From the NCBI RefSeq assembly GCF_024347375.1, contig NZ_AP025470.1, forward strand, positions 2,418,001-2,482,000: a stretch of DNA of 64,000 nt. The letters run 5' to 3'. This stretch comes from Vibrio coralliirubri (GTDB lineage Bacteria > Pseudomonadota > Gammaproteobacteria > Enterobacterales > Vibrionaceae). The notes below the pieces were generated by a model. It was given only the letters and a program-made list of their open reading frames with translations. It was not told where the DNA came from and did not search any database. Both the position numbers and the translations under genes were made by a program. The first letter of the stretch is position 1. The number at the start of each line of letters is the position of its first letter. Shown piece after piece: positions 10,103 to 20,251 of this stretch.

Positions 10103-10615
10103 ATGCCAAGAAAGTTTATCAAACGATTTATGCCTGACCATGATCTAATCAAGCGTCAGAAAGCATTGAAAGTTTTTGGCAATGTTTTGTACAACCCCAA
10201 CTTATGGTGCCTTAATCGTCGCTCTGCGGCTGGCGCGTTTGCTGTTGGGTTATTCATGGCGTTTGTCCCTCTACCAAGTCAAATGATTATGTCTGCAGGC
10301 CTTGCTGTCGCATGTGGCGTTAACCTGCCTTTAGCTGTCGCACTTGTTTGGATCAGTAACCCGGTTACCATGCCTGTTCTCTTCTACTTTGCTTATAAAG
10401 TCGGGGCGTTTGTTATGCATGTGCCACCTCAAGCCTTCCATTTCGAATTGTCTTGGGACTTCATCTTGGCGCAAATGAGTACTATTGGGCCTCCGTTCTT
10501 ATTGGGTTGTCTGATTTGTGGCGTGGTTTCAGCAATGATTGGCTACTTTGGTATTCGCGGTTTATGGCGTTACTCAGTAGTAAGAAGTTGGAAGAAGCGA
10601 CAAGCAAGGCATTGA
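10103..10615 (+). CDS. DUF2062 membrane protein
   Basis: 170 residues. The DUF2062 pattern is clear: NPNLWCLNRRSAAGAFAVGLFMAFVPLPSQM, then WISNPVTMPVLFYFAYKVG, with about three hydrophobic segments. The family is found beside comEC and lol genes in many gammaproteobacteria and its function is unknown. Start ATG 10103 gives MPRKFIKRFMPDHD, which agrees with Vibrio homologues as I recall them. Its promoter must lie inside the divergent comEC gene. A bidirectional terminator follows at 10752. Confidence 0.88.
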   Translation: MPRKFIKRFMPDHDLIKRQKALKVFGNVLYNPNLWCLNRRSAAGAFAVGLFMAFVPLPSQMIMSAGLAVACGVNLPLAVALVWISNPVTMPVLFYFAYKVGAFVMHVPPQAFHFELSWDFILAQMSTIGPPFLLGCLICGVVSAMIGYFGIRGLWRYSVVRSWKKRQARH

Positions 10616-10751
10616 ACGCCATTCCTTGTTATTCAATCTAACCTTGTCTGTGCTTCACTTAAAACGCACACAAGTTAAAATCGGATGAGCCACTTACCTC
10701 TGCAAGATTGGCATGTAACGAAAGTCGTAAAGAACACGAATTGAATTCAAT

Positions 10752-10780
10752 AAAAAAGGATCCCACTGGGATCCTTTTTT
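10752..10780. terminator. Bidirectional terminator between DUF2062 gene and lolE
   Basis: Arms GGATCCCA / TGGGATCC-type around a short loop, flanked by six A on one side and six T on the other, so it can end both convergent genes. Confidence 0.9.
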
Positions 10781-10806
10781 GTATCGACTGAAAAACTGAC
10801 TGCTTG

Positions 10807-12051
10807 CTATTTAGAACTCAGCACTGAGGCTGGGTTTAACTTCGCTGCTCGTGATGCTGGGTACCATGTCGCCAGTAAACTCAGCACAATCGCAGTGCCG
10901 GAAACCACAACAACATCCGTCATATCAAGTTGTGATGGCAAGAAGTCGACAAAATAGATATCACCGGACAAGAACTGGTGATCGACCAGCTTTTCAAGCC
11001 CTTTGATAAGTGTGGTGAGATTCAGCGCGACTAACACACCTATTGCACTCCCGACTAAACTGCCTAACACGCCTGAAAATACGCCCTGCCAAACAAAGAT
11101 GCGCTTCACAAGGCCGTCCGATGCGCCCATGGTTCTTAAAATCGCGATCTCTGATGCTCGGTCTTTTACTGCCATCATCAAGGTCGAGACGATGTTGAAA
11201 CAAGCGACACCAATAACCAGTACCATCACTAGATACATAATGGTGCGAACCAGCTGAATATCTCGATACAAGAAACCAAACTTCTGTTGCCAGCTGCGCA
11301 GATACACATACACATCAAGCTGATTACCCACTTCACGTACAATAGAGTTTGCGTTCAGCACATCGGTCACTTTCAAAGATACTCCAGTCACCGCCTCACC
11401 TAAGTTTGCGTAGACCTGAGCATCACCAATCGGGATCAGAGCCAAGCTGTGATCTATCTGACCATTAAGCGTCAGCAAGCCAACCACTTTCACTCGAACA
11501 CGCTTTGGCGCCTGAACCTTCACAGAACCGTTTACCGTTGGAATCATCAAAGTTAGATAATCACCGACTTTCGCACCCAACACATTCGCTACACCAGAGC
11601 CCAAAATGATCTGCTGTTGTCCTGCCTTAAACTCGCTCCAAGCTTGCTTATCGATAAAACTCGACAGGCTCGATACTTGTTGCTCAACTTGTGGGTCAAC
11701 GCCGCGAACTTCAATTGCTTTGAGTTCTTTGCCCTTTTCAGCAAGTGCAGTAATTTTCACATAAGGCGCAGCAGCAACGACTTTATCGTGCTTAACAGAC
11801 TCCTCAATCACGTGCTCCCAACGAGTCACAGGCTCATTCACGCCTTCAAACTCACCGTGAGGAATGACAGAAAGTACTCGTGATTGAAGCTCTCGCTCAA
11901 AGCCATTCATCGCAGATAAGCCGATAATGATCACCGCGACACCAACAGCGATACCAATCGTCGAGGACAAAGAGATGAACGACACCATCTTGTCTCGTTG
12001 TTTCGCACGGCTAAATCGGCCGCCTATCAATAGAGATAAAGAAGAAAACAC
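10807..12051 (-). CDS. lolE: Lipoprotein-releasing ABC transporter permease LolE
   Basis: 414 residues with the LolC/E topology: one N-terminal membrane helix (IGIAVGVAVIIIGLSAMNGFE), a large periplasmic domain (about residues 50-265), then three C-terminal helices, ending in LATWYPASRAAKLNPASVLSSK. LolE binds outer-membrane lipoproteins and with LolC and LolD passes them to LolA. It is last in the lolCDE operon and its start directly abuts the lolD stop. Confidence 0.96.
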   Translation of the reverse strand: MFSSLSLLIGGRFSRAKQRDKMVSFISLSSTIGIAVGVAVIIIGLSAMNGFERELQSRVLSVIPHGEFEGVNEPVTRWEHVIEESVKHDKVVAAAPYVKITALAEKGKELKAIEVRGVDPQVEQQVSSLSSFIDKQAWSEFKAGQQQIILGSGVANVLGAKVGDYLTLMIPTVNGSVKVQAPKRVRVKVVGLLTLNGQIDHSLALIPIGDAQVYANLGEAVTGVSLKVTDVLNANSIVREVGNQLDVYVYLRSWQQKFGFLYRDIQLVRTIMYLVMVLVIGVACFNIVSTLMMAVKDRASEIAILRTMGASDGLVKRIFVWQGVFSGVLGSLVGSAIGVLVALNLTTLIKGLEKLVDHQFLSGDIYFVDFLPSQLDMTDVVVVSGTAIVLSLLATWYPASRAAKLNPASVLSSK

Positions 12052-12744
12052 TTAGCTCTCCTCTTTTTCTACGTTGACCAGTAAACCATCTTGCATGTGA
12101 AGTTGGCGATCCATCTTACCGGCAAGTTCACCATCGTGAGTCACGACCAAAAAGGCAGTATCGTATTCACGGTTCAGTTCACGCATTAAGTCGTAAATAG
12201 ACAGTGCGGTGTTATGGTCTAGGTTACCGGTTGGTTCATCCGCCAACACTAGCGCAGGCTTATTCACCAATGCTCGAGCAATCGCCACACGTTGCCTTTC
12301 ACCACCAGAAAGCTCTGAAGGTCGATGATCAACACGATGACTTAGCCCCACTTTATCAAGTAACAACTGTGCTTCTTGTTTTGCTTTCGCAGGCTTCTCA
12401 CCACCAATCAGCAACGGCATTGCTACGTTTTCTAACGCTGAAAAGTCCGAGAGAAGATGATGGAACTGATACACAAAGCCAAGATGCTGGTTGCGAAGCT
12501 TCGCCTGCTTATTCGAACTCAAAGATGCTAAGTCCTGACCAAGAAAACTTACGCTGCCCGCAGAAGCATCGTCTAATGCGCCTAAGATATGCAATAAAGT
12601 ACTTTTACCCGAGCCAGAGGTACCGATGATTGCTACTAGCTCACCCTTTTCGATTTCAAAGCTGACTCCCTTGAGCACCTCAGTATCTAACGAGCCTTCA
12701 CGGTACGTTTTACGGATATCATTACATTGAAGAAAATTACTCAT
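12052..12744 (-). CDS. lolD: Lipoprotein-releasing ABC transporter ATPase LolD
   Basis: 230 residues with Walker [11 protein letters not shown]-loop segment, signature [15 protein letters not shown] and Walker [13 protein letters not shown], typical of LolD/MacB ATPases. It overlaps lolC by 8 bp and abuts lolE, indicating a tightly coupled operon. Confidence 0.97.
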   Translation of the reverse strand: MSNFLQCNDIRKTYREGSLDTEVLKGVSFEIEKGELVAIIGTSGSGKSTLLHILGALDDASAGSVSFLGQDLASLSSNKQAKLRNQHLGFVYQFHHLLSDFSALENVAMPLLIGGEKPAKAKQEAQLLLDKVGLSHRVDHRPSELSGGERQRVAIARALVNKPALVLADEPTGNLDHNTALSIYDLMRELNREYDTAFLVVTHDGELAGKMDRQLHMQDGLLVNVEKEES

Positions 12745-13945
12745 AACGAAGGGCCTCAGCAGGTTTCACAGACGATGCACGATAAGAAGGGAATACAGTG
12801 GCAATCAGGCTAAGTGCAATAGCCAAAACCACAACAACAGCGATTTGAATCGGGTTAATCAGAATTGGTAGCTGGCCACCAAATGAGAATAGAGCAACGC
12901 CCATCGCCTCTAAAATAGTATTAAGGTTCATAGCTAGGGCAACACCTAACACACCACCAGAGAGCGCACCAATCACGCCACTACTTGCGCCTTGAACCAT
13001 GAAGATCCCCATGACTTGACCATCAGTCATGCCTTGGGTCTTAAGAATCGCGACTTCAGATTGCTTCTCCATCACTACCATGATAAGCGCCGAGATGATA
13101 TTGAAAGCAGCAACACCGATGATAAGCCCAAGCATTAAGCCCATCATGTTTTTTTCCATACGAACGGCTTGGAATAGCTCACCACGTTGGTCTCGCCAGT
13201 CGCTCCACAACCAACCTTCCGGTAATGGCTGAGTCGATAACTCTGCAACTTCAAACGGGTCGTCAAAAAACAGTCTCCAACCTGAAATAGTGTCTGATTT
13301 ATAACGCATCAAACGCCCTGCATCTTGGATGTCTGTCACCATCAGTTGAGCGTCGATATCAGAACCTGTATTGAAAATACCGGCAACGGTGAAATTTCGT
13401 TGGCTTGGAATACGACCTAATGGGGTGTATTGGCTAGCGCTGGTCACCATCAGGCGAACTTTGTCACCCATAGACACTTTCAAGTTTCTCGCCAAAGTAT
13501 GACCGAGGAACAACTGATATTGACCCGCCTTAAGTGAAGACAATCTGCCCGCAATTAAGTGGTTCTGAAGAGGGTCGTCTGAATTAGGTTCAATGCCGAT
13601 TAACAACCCTGCAGATAACTGAGCCGGACTCTGAATCACTGCCTCACTGCGGACAATCGGTTCAACGTGACCATTAAGCGAGATTTGCTCTGCAAAATTA
13701 GGCGCTTGGGCAGAAAGAGAGGTAGTGCCACCTTGCTCATAAACCACCGCTTGAGGAAGAACACCAAGAATTCGGTCTTTTAACTGCGCTTCGAATCCAT
13801 TCATTACCGATAAAACAGTAACCAAAGACAGCACACCAATGGTGATACCTGCCGTCGACATATAAGAAACAAAACGGCTAAAGCGATCACCTGAACGGCC
13901 TTTCAAATAGCGTAGGCCAACAAACAACGAAATAGGATGAAACAT
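12737..13945 (-). CDS. lolC: Lipoprotein-releasing ABC transporter permease LolC
   Basis: 402 residues when started at ATG 13945 ([17 protein letters not shown], the family start). An ATG at 13957 would add four residues. The protein has an N-terminal helix ([21 protein letters not shown]), a periplasmic domain and three C-terminal helices, ending [19 protein letters not shown]. LolC recruits the periplasmic chaperone LolA. It begins the lolCDE operon, divergent from the PilZ gene; the 227-bp gap must carry both promoters. Confidence 0.95.
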   Translation of the reverse strand: MFHPISLFVGLRYLKGRSGDRFSRFVSYMSTAGITIGVLSLVTVLSVMNGFEAQLKDRILGVLPQAVVYEQGGTTSLSAQAPNFAEQISLNGHVEPIVRSEAVIQSPAQLSAGLLIGIEPNSDDPLQNHLIAGRLSSLKAGQYQLFLGHTLARNLKVSMGDKVRLMVTSASQYTPLGRIPSQRNFTVAGIFNTGSDIDAQLMVTDIQDAGRLMRYKSDTISGWRLFFDDPFEVAELSTQPLPEGWLWSDWRDQRGELFQAVRMEKNMMGLMLGLIIGVAAFNIISALIMVVMEKQSEVAILKTQGMTDGQVMGIFMVQGASSGVIGALSGGVLGVALAMNLNTILEAMGVALFSFGGQLPILINPIQIAVVVVLAIALSLIATVFPSYRASSVKPAEALRYE

Positions 13946-14172
13946 ACTTTGAACCATCTAAAGGGGATGCGGGTTAATGTAACGGGTATTGCTGTTACTG
14001 TGTAGGGGTTAATTGAAAATATAGAGTGAATTAACTCAATTAGTTAGGCTTGAAAAACAGAACCTTGTCAAATTACCAAATTTCAAACAACTATTTGAGA
14101 CTTTCAATTAACTGACCTTGATTACTGCGGCCACATAGCGATAATCAATAGATCACTTCAAGGAACTAACGC

Positions 14173-14742
14173 ATGACAGAACAAGAGTTTTTCACCGTTC
14201 ACCATAGCCTTACCGCTAATATTGAACCAATGGACAGCGGCTTCACTTTACCTTCTCAAATTCAATTCGAATCTGAGATCCCAGCACCATTTGTGGTGGC
14301 AAGTGAGTTTAGCCAATTGGATCTGTTAGCTGACAGTGCGCGTGCTGAACTGAAAAACAGCGACTTGAAGAATGTCACCAGCTTATTGGATGCACAAAAC
14401 TCGAAATTAAACCTCTTGTTGAGCTTTATGTTATCGCAGCAAGATGATGAGAAATTTCGTACTCACACCTATTCATTTGGTGCGAGTCAGTTTTCCTGCT
14501 TTTCAAAAGTAGACATCGAACCGGGTCGCTTAGTAAAAGCCAAACTTTTTCTAGAGCACCCAGCAGCAGCAATTTATTGCTACGCAGAAGTCTTTGCTAG
14601 CGAGGCGAAAGACTCAGGTTTCGAAATCAAATTTAAATACGCTCATCTTCGCGATACCGACCAAGACCTGCTAATTAAAGCGGCACTTCATCAACAACAG
14701 AAACTCTTGCGTCAACGCTCTCTAGACCGAGATAACAAGTAA
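14173..14742 (+). CDS. plzB: PilZ-domain protein, PlzB-like
   Basis: 189 residues, no signal peptide. Position between lolC and mfd matches, from memory, the V. cholerae PilZ gene plzB (VC1885). The N-terminal half (about 1-100) is helical with a leucine-rich stretch SKLNLLLSFMLSQQDD; the C-terminal half carries the PilZ-like beta segment (FGASQFSCFSKVDIEPGRLVKAKLFL). I see no clear RxxxR c-di-GMP motif before it, so binding of c-di-GMP is doubtful and it may be a degenerate PilZ. The stop lies 6 bp before the mfd ATG, so the two are probably cotranscribed. Confidence 0.75.
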   Translation: MTEQEFFTVHHSLTANIEPMDSGFTLPSQIQFESEIPAPFVVASEFSQLDLLADSARAELKNSDLKNVTSLLDAQNSKLNLLLSFMLSQQDDEKFRTHTYSFGASQFSCFSKVDIEPGRLVKAKLFLEHPAAAIYCYAEVFASEAKDSGFEIKFKYAHLRDTDQDLLIKAALHQQQKLLRQRSLDRDNK

Positions 14743-14748
14743 ATTAAC

Positions 14749-17700
14749 ATGACCAAAAAATCCATATTTACACTACCTAAACTTAAAGGTGCCGGTGACA
14801 AAAAGCACATCGGTAACCTAGTCGGTTCGTCTCTCGCTCTTGCCATTGCCAAACTCGCAGAGCAACACAACAGCCATACCGTCTTGGCTGTACCCGACCC
14901 ACAAGTGGCGCTTAAGCTTCAATCTGAAATTGAACAATTTACGGCACATGAAGTCGCATTATTCCCTGATTGGGAAACACTGCCATACGATAGTTTCTCG
15001 CCTCACCAAGAGATCATCTCAGATCGTATCGCTCGCCTTTATGCCCTACCAACGCTAAAAGATGGCATCACGATCGTACCAATCAGCACGCTACTTCAGC
15101 GTCAATCACCGCGTGACTTTTTGCTACAACACACTCTAATGGTGAAAACAGGCGATCTCTACTCTTTAGAAAAACTGCGCCTGCAGCTTGAAAAGTCTGG
15201 CTATCGTTACGTTGATCAAGTGTTTGGTCCGGGTGAATACGCAAGCCGAGGGTCTATTCTCGATCTGTTCCCAATGGGCAGCAAAGATCCTTATCGTATC
15301 GACTTCTTCGATGATGAGATCGATACAATTCGTACCTTCGATCCTGAAAACCAACGTTCTATTGAAGACATCTCTGAGATTCGTCTGTTACCTGCTCACG
15401 AATTCCCAACCTCGGAAACAGCAATTGAAGATTTCCGTATTCGTTGGCGCCAACAGTTTGATGCACGCCGTGAACCAGAATCGGTTTATATGCAGGTATC
15501 TAAAGGCACATGGCCGGCTGGTATTGAGTACTGGCAACCTCTGTTCTTCGATCACACAGAAACCTTGTTTGATTACGTTGCCGATGAAGCGCAACTGCTG
15601 ATTCTAGGTGATGTCGAGACTGCAGTAGACTCATTCCTAACGGACGTTGCTCATCGATACGAACAGCGCGGTGTTGACCCATTACGACCACTTCTCACGC
15701 CTGAACAACTGTGGCTGAAGAAAGACGAGCTGTTCGCACACTTCAAACAGAAACCGCAGGTAAACCTAAGCTTAGATTCGATTGAAGAGAAAGCTGGACG
15801 TACCAACCTTCCGGTTGTGTCTCTTCCTGATCTCAGCGTTCAGCATCAGAATAAAGAGCCACTCGCAAACCTAAGAAAGTTCACTGAAGCCTTCGAAGGA
15901 AAAGTGGTCTTTTCAGTTGAGTCTGAAGGCCGCCGTGAAGCTCTGAGTGAATTACTTCGAGGCATTAAAGTTCGTCCAAGCGAAGTTGAAAACCTCGACG
16001 CGGCGATTAAAGGTAAAGATAAGTTCAGCCTGATCCTAGGGTCATCGGAACATGGCTTTATCCACGAAGAGCAAAACATCGCCCTTATCTGTGAAAGCGA
16101 CCTGTTGGGTGATCGCGTTGTTCAGCGCCGCAAGAAAGACAAGAAAAGCGTTAACAGCGATACTGTCATTCGTCACTTAGCCGAACTTAAACCGGGTCAA
16201 CCTGTTGTGCACATTGACCACGGTATTGGTCGCTACATCGGCTTGCAAACACTCGAAGCCGGCGGCATGAAAACCGAATATGTAACGCTTGAGTATCAAA
16301 ACGATGCCAAGCTCTACGTGCCAGTTGCTTCTTTGAACTTAATCGGGCGTTACTCGGGTGGCGCTGAAGATTCAGCACCGCTACATAAACTCGGTGGCGA
16401 AGCGTGGCAAAAAGCGCGTAAACGCGCCGCAGAGAAAGTACGTGACGTTGCAGCGGAGCTACTTGATGTTTACGCCAAGCGAGAGCTAAAACCTGGCTAC
16501 AAGTTTGTACTCGACCGCGGCCAATACGCGACCTTCAAATCTGGCTTCCCGTTTGAAGAAACCGATGACCAAGCGATGGCCATCAATGCTGTTATGTCTG
16601 ATATGTGTCAAGCAAAAGCCATGGATCGTTTGGTGTGTGGTGATGTTGGCTTTGGTAAAACCGAAGTCGCGATGCGTGCAGCATTCGTTTGTACCGACAA
16701 CAGCAAACAAGTAGCCGTGTTAGTTCCAACCACCTTACTTGCTCAGCAACACTTCGAGAACTTCCGTGACCGTTTCGCCAACTTGCCGATTCGTGTTGAG
16801 GTTCTATCCCGATTCAAATCAGCTAAAGAGCAGAAGTTGATCATGCAAGATGTCTCCGACGGTAAAGTCGACATCTTGGTGGGTACTCACAAGCTGCTTT
16901 CGAGTGATATTAAGTTTAAAGACCTTGGCCTGCTGGTTGTCGATGAAGAACACCGATTTGGTGTGCGTCAGAAAGAGAAAGTGAAAGCGATGCGCGCCGA
17001 TGTCGATATTCTAACACTTACTGCAACGCCTATTCCGCGAACGCTGAACATGGCAATGAGTGGTATGCGTGACCTTTCGATCATCGCCACACCACCCGCA
17101 CGACGCTTGGCAATTAAAACCTTCGTTCGCGAGAGTGATGATGCCATCGTCAGAGAAGCGGTGCTTCGTGAAATAATGCGTGGTGGTCAGGTTTACTTCC
17201 TGCACAACCAAGTCGACACGATTGAGAAAACAGCTGAGTCACTACAGAAGTTGATTCCAGAAGCGCGTGTTACTGTGGCTCATGGCCAGATGCGTGAGCG
17301 CGAACTGGAACGCATCATGAATGACTTCTACCACCAGCGCTTTAACTTGTTGGTGTGTACAACCATCATCGAAACCGGTATCGACGTACCAACGGCCAAT
17401 ACTATCTTGATGGATAGAGCCGATAACCTTGGTTTAGCACAGTTGCACCAATTACGTGGTCGTGTAGGTCGTTCACACCACCAAGCTTATGCTTACTTGT
17501 TAACGCCACACCCTAAAGCAATGACCAAAGATGCGATCAAGCGATTGGATGCGATTGCTTCACTCGAAGACTTGGGCGCGGGCTTTACCTTAGCAACTCA
17601 CGATTTAGAGATTCGTGGTGCGGGTGAGCTGTTAGGTGATGAACAGAGTGGTCAAATCCAGTCAGTTGGTTTCACCTTGTACATGGAGATGCTTGAACAA

Positions 17701-18210
17701 GCGGTTGAAGCATTGAAAGAAGGTCGAGAGCCATCGCTTGATGACCTACTGCGTGAACAAACTGAAATTGAGATGCGTCTTCCAGCACTATTGCCAGATG
17801 ACTACATCCCAGACATCAACACGCGCTTATCAACGTACAAACGTATAGCGAGTGTGAGTGACACCGACGAATTGGCAGAGTTGAAAGTCGAGCTGATTGA
17901 TCGCTTCGGCCTTCTGCCTGATGCAACCAAGAACTTATTATCAGTTTCAGAGCTAAAATTAGCCGCAGCGTCTATCAAAGCGAAGAAAATTGAAGCTCAC
18001 GATAAGGGTGGATTCTTAGAATTCTACCCGGATGCTGACATAAACCCAGCCTACCTTGTTAAACTGTTGCAATCTCAACCGCAAAAGTTTTCAATGGAAG
18101 GACCAACAAAGTTCAAGTTTACGATACCATTGGTCGACAGACGGAAACGAATTCAATTTGTTAGTGATTTATTGGGCGAATTCAGACAAAACTTGCTGCC
18201 TTCAGCATAA
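14749..18210 (+). CDS. mfd: Transcription-repair coupling factor Mfd
   Basis: 1153 residues, full length. Order: UvrB-like N-terminal domains, the CarD-like RNA-polymerase interaction domain (GQPVVHIDHGIGRYIGLQTLE, about residues 480-500), a RecG-like SF2 motor with Walker A CGDVGFGKTE and Walker B VVDEEHRFG, the motif VI region HQLRGRVGRS, and a C-terminal TRCF domain. It displaces stalled RNA polymerase and recruits UvrA. It is probably cotranscribed with the PilZ gene upstream. Confidence 0.99.
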   Translation: MTKKSIFTLPKLKGAGDKKHIGNLVGSSLALAIAKLAEQHNSHTVLAVPDPQVALKLQSEIEQFTAHEVALFPDWETLPYDSFSPHQEIISDRIARLYALPTLKDGITIVPISTLLQRQSPRDFLLQHTLMVKTGDLYSLEKLRLQLEKSGYRYVDQVFGPGEYASRGSILDLFPMGSKDPYRIDFFDDEIDTIRTFDPENQRSIEDISEIRLLPAHEFPTSETAIEDFRIRWRQQFDARREPESVYMQVSKGTWPAGIEYWQPLFFDHTETLFDYVADEAQLLILGDVETAVDSFLTDVAHRYEQRGVDPLRPLLTPEQLWLKKDELFAHFKQKPQVNLSLDSIEEKAGRTNLPVVSLPDLSVQHQNKEPLANLRKFTEAFEGKVVFSVESEGRREALSELLRGIKVRPSEVENLDAAIKGKDKFSLILGSSEHGFIHEEQNIALICESDLLGDRVVQRRKKDKKSVNSDTVIRHLAELKPGQPVVHIDHGIGRYIGLQTLEAGGMKTEYVTLEYQNDAKLYVPVASLNLIGRYSGGAEDSAPLHKLGGEAWQKARKRAAEKVRDVAAELLDVYAKRELKPGYKFVLDRGQYATFKSGFPFEETDDQAMAINAVMSDMCQAKAMDRLVCGDVGFGKTEVAMRAAFVCTDNSKQVAVLVPTTLLAQQHFENFRDRFANLPIRVEVLSRFKSAKEQKLIMQDVSDGKVDILVGTHKLLSSDIKFKDLGLLVVDEEHRFGVRQKEKVKAMRADVDILTLTATPIPRTLNMAMSGMRDLSIIATPPARRLAIKTFVRESDDAIVREAVLREIMRGGQVYFLHNQVDTIEKTAESLQKLIPEARVTVAHGQMRERELERIMNDFYHQRFNLLVCTTIIETGIDVPTANTILMDRADNLGLAQLHQLRGRVGRSHHQAYAYLLTPHPKAMTKDAIKRLDAIASLEDLGAGFTLATHDLEIRGAGELLGDEQSGQIQSVGFTLYMEMLEQAVEALKEGREPSLDDLLREQTEIEMRLPALLPDDYIPDINTRLSTYKRIASVSDTDELAELKVELIDRFGLLPDATKNLLSVSELKLAAASIKAKKIEAHDKGGFLEFYPDADINPAYLVKLLQSQPQKFSMEGPTKFKFTIPLVDRRKRIQFVSDLLGEFRQNLLPSA

Positions 18211-18239
18211 GACCCAATCCACTTGCACATATAAATTAT

Positions 18240-18259
18240 CCAGCCGGTAGTTCGGCTGG
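18240..18259 (+). other. Hairpin just upstream of csiV ribosome binding site
   Basis: A perfect 7-bp stem CCAGCCG / CGGCTGG with a 6-base loop sits in the 63-bp mfd-csiV gap, directly before ACGGAGTAAAA-ATG. There is no T-run, so it is not a normal terminator; it may insulate or stabilise the csiV message. Confidence 0.5.
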
Positions 18260-18273
18260 AAGACGGAGTAAAA

Positions 18274-19041
18274 ATGAAAAGACTGATCCCACTGCTACTA
18301 TTGTTCGTCTCACTGCCAAGTTTGGCGCAGAGACAATTTGATATAGAAGTGATCATTTTTAAGCGCGCTGTTGATGCAGAGAAGGTGAACGAATCTTGGC
18401 CAAATACACAGCCTAAGATTTCTCTTGAGCGTGTTGGTTCATTTCAAGATACCCAATACCGAGCAAAGAAAGGCGTACAGATGTTGCCTTACTCGGAATA
18501 CAAATTAACGCCTCAGAAAGACAAGCTACGTAAACACGCTGGCTTTGAAGTTCTGATGCATACCGCTTGGCGTCAAGGCGACCAAGGTAAGAGCTCTGCC
18601 CCTGTTTTCCACATTCAAGCAGGTAAAGATTTCTCTAAACAATTTAATGCTGATGGCTCTGAAAAAGGCGCAATCACTGCTGGCAGCGCTGATGGGTTCC
18701 AAGAAGAGACCATTGATAAGCCACTCTACGAATTAGACGGCAAACTGCAAATCTACGTTCAGCACTACCTATACGCTGAAACGACCTTGGACTTAAAAGC
18801 ACCAAGCGTTCGTGAAGTGACTCTACAAGAGCAACAAATCGAGCTAGATTCACCAGTAAGTGGCGCAGAAAGCAACGTCCAAGTGGGCAATCTAACTGAG
18901 ATTTCTCCGACGGTTGAAGTCCAAGAGTTCCTTAAGAGCTACCGCATGGACCAAAAACGTCGTATGCGCAGTACAGAAACTCACTACCTTGACCACCCAC
19001 TTCTTGGAATGGTGATTCAAGTTAGACGTGTAGCGCAGTAA
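18274..19041 (+). CDS. csiV: CsiV, peptidoglycan-binding protein of the PBP1A pathway
   Basis: 255 residues with a Sec signal peptide (MKRLIPLLLLFVSLPSLAQ) and the domain start RQFDIEVIIFKRAVDAEKVNESWP. The protein matches, from memory, the Vibrio CsiV family next to mfd; in V. cholerae CsiV is a periplasmic protein needed for LpoA/PBP1A-dependent cell wall synthesis. It lies 63 bp after mfd and is followed by its own terminator. The C-terminal part contains TEISPTVEVQEFLKSYRMDQKRRMRS. Family call is good; the functional detail rests on recall. Confidence 0.8.
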   Translation: MKRLIPLLLLFVSLPSLAQRQFDIEVIIFKRAVDAEKVNESWPNTQPKISLERVGSFQDTQYRAKKGVQMLPYSEYKLTPQKDKLRKHAGFEVLMHTAWRQGDQGKSSAPVFHIQAGKDFSKQFNADGSEKGAITAGSADGFQEETIDKPLYELDGKLQIYVQHYLYAETTLDLKAPSVREVTLQEQQIELDSPVSGAESNVQVGNLTEISPTVEVQEFLKSYRMDQKRRMRSTETHYLDHPLLGMVIQVRRVAQ

Positions 19042-19083
19042 GTTACTTGCCGATTCGGCTATAATTATATAAATAATTCAATC

Positions 19084-19109
19084 CGCCCTCCTAGTGAGGG
19101 CGTTTTATT
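19084..19109 (+). terminator. Terminator after csiV
   Basis: Stem CGCCCTC / GAGGGCG with a 5-base loop (CTAGT), followed by TTTTATT. Confidence 0.85.
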
Positions 19110-19412
19110 AGGTGCTATCTATCTTTATTCTGTACTGACTCTCTTTGTTCAGTACTTACACGTTACTTGGTACGTCTTATGAGCCCTGAATTTCAGATCA
19201 ACACACAAAATCTTAGCCTTAAAATCATTGAGGCCTCAGATGCTCAAGAATTTTCTCAGCTGGTTAAGTCCTCCCCTAGCTTGTTGCCATGGGTCGACTG
19301 GTGTCATAGCGAGTTTTCCATCATCGAAGCCGAGAAGTTTATTCTGGCGACTCGCCTGAACTGGGTGAAAGCCGATGCGTTTGAAGTGACCCCGTAAAGT
19401 TGGACATTTCTG

Positions 19413-20198
19413 TTAAGCGGCTTTCAAGGCCTGAGTTCGATATTCTATCGGAGTCAGGCCTTTTAGTTTCACTTTTATACGTTTGGTATTGTAGTACTCG
19501 ATGTATTCTTTAATCTGCTCTATCAGAGCATCTGCATCTTCAAAGCTTTGGTTGTGATACATCTCGGTTTTGAGTAAAGCAAAAAAGTTTTCAGCAACAG
19601 CATTATCCAAGCAGTTACCTTTTCTCGACATGCTTTGCGTTAACCCACTCTCCGCTACCTTTTTCTGATACTGTCGATGGCGATATTGCCAACCTTGATC
19701 GCTATGTATAATTGGCTTTGAGTTGGGTTTAAGCGTTGATATAGCTTCCGTCAGCATATCTGTGACAAGCGGCAAGCAGGCATTTTTGGCCACTCTATAA
19801 GCAACCACCTCCTGAGTAAACAAGTCGACAACGGGAGATAAGTATACTTTCTGCTCTTTGACTTTGAACTCCGTGACATCAGTTACCCACTTTTCATCGG
19901 GTTGAGTCGCACTAAAATCTCTTTCAAGAACGTTGGGAGCAGCTTTTCCTGACTCTCCTCGGTATGAACGATACTTTTTAATCCTGACCGTCGATTTAAG
20001 GTTGAGCTGAGCCATAAGCCTTTGAACCGTTTTGTGATTAAGCACGAACCCCTGATTCTTTAGTTCCAAGTGAATACGGCGGTAGCCGTATCGCCCCTTA
20101 TGTTCATGATAAATTGACTTTATCAACCGCAGCTCACGTTCGTAGCTATTTTGGCGCTTGCTCGTTTGAGCCTGATAATAAAAGACACTTTTTGCCAA
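19413..20198 (-). CDS. IS150-type transposase OrfB (rve integrase catalytic part), copy 1
   Basis: 261 residues from a TTG at 20198, but the open frame continues upstream to the slippery site at 20279, so the natural product is probably the OrfAB fusion. The DDE triad is visible: first Asp in EKWVTDVTEF, second in IIHSDQGWQY, Glu in NAVAENFFALLK. An HTH_21 segment (HEHKGRYGYRRIHLELKNQGF) precedes the catalytic core. All key residues are intact, so the copy looks active. Confidence 0.94.
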   Translation of the reverse strand: MAKSVFYYQAQTSKRQNSYERELRLIKSIYHEHKGRYGYRRIHLELKNQGFVLNHKTVQRLMAQLNLKSTVRIKKYRSYRGESGKAAPNVLERDFSATQPDEKWVTDVTEFKVKEQKVYLSPVVDLFTQEVVAYRVAKNACLPLVTDMLTEAISTLKPNSKPIIHSDQGWQYRHRQYQKKVAESGLTQSMSRKGNCLDNAVAENFFALLKTEMYHNQSFEDADALIEQIKEYIEYYNTKRIKVKLKGLTPIEYRTQALKAA

Positions 20199-20251
20199 CT
20201 GTAGAGTGTGCAGTAAGTGCTTTAATGGGTACTTGCCTTTAAGAGTTAGAG

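Noticed and set aside
18240..18259. Terminator between mfd and csiV
   Set aside because: The hairpin has no T-run and sits directly before the csiV ribosome binding site.
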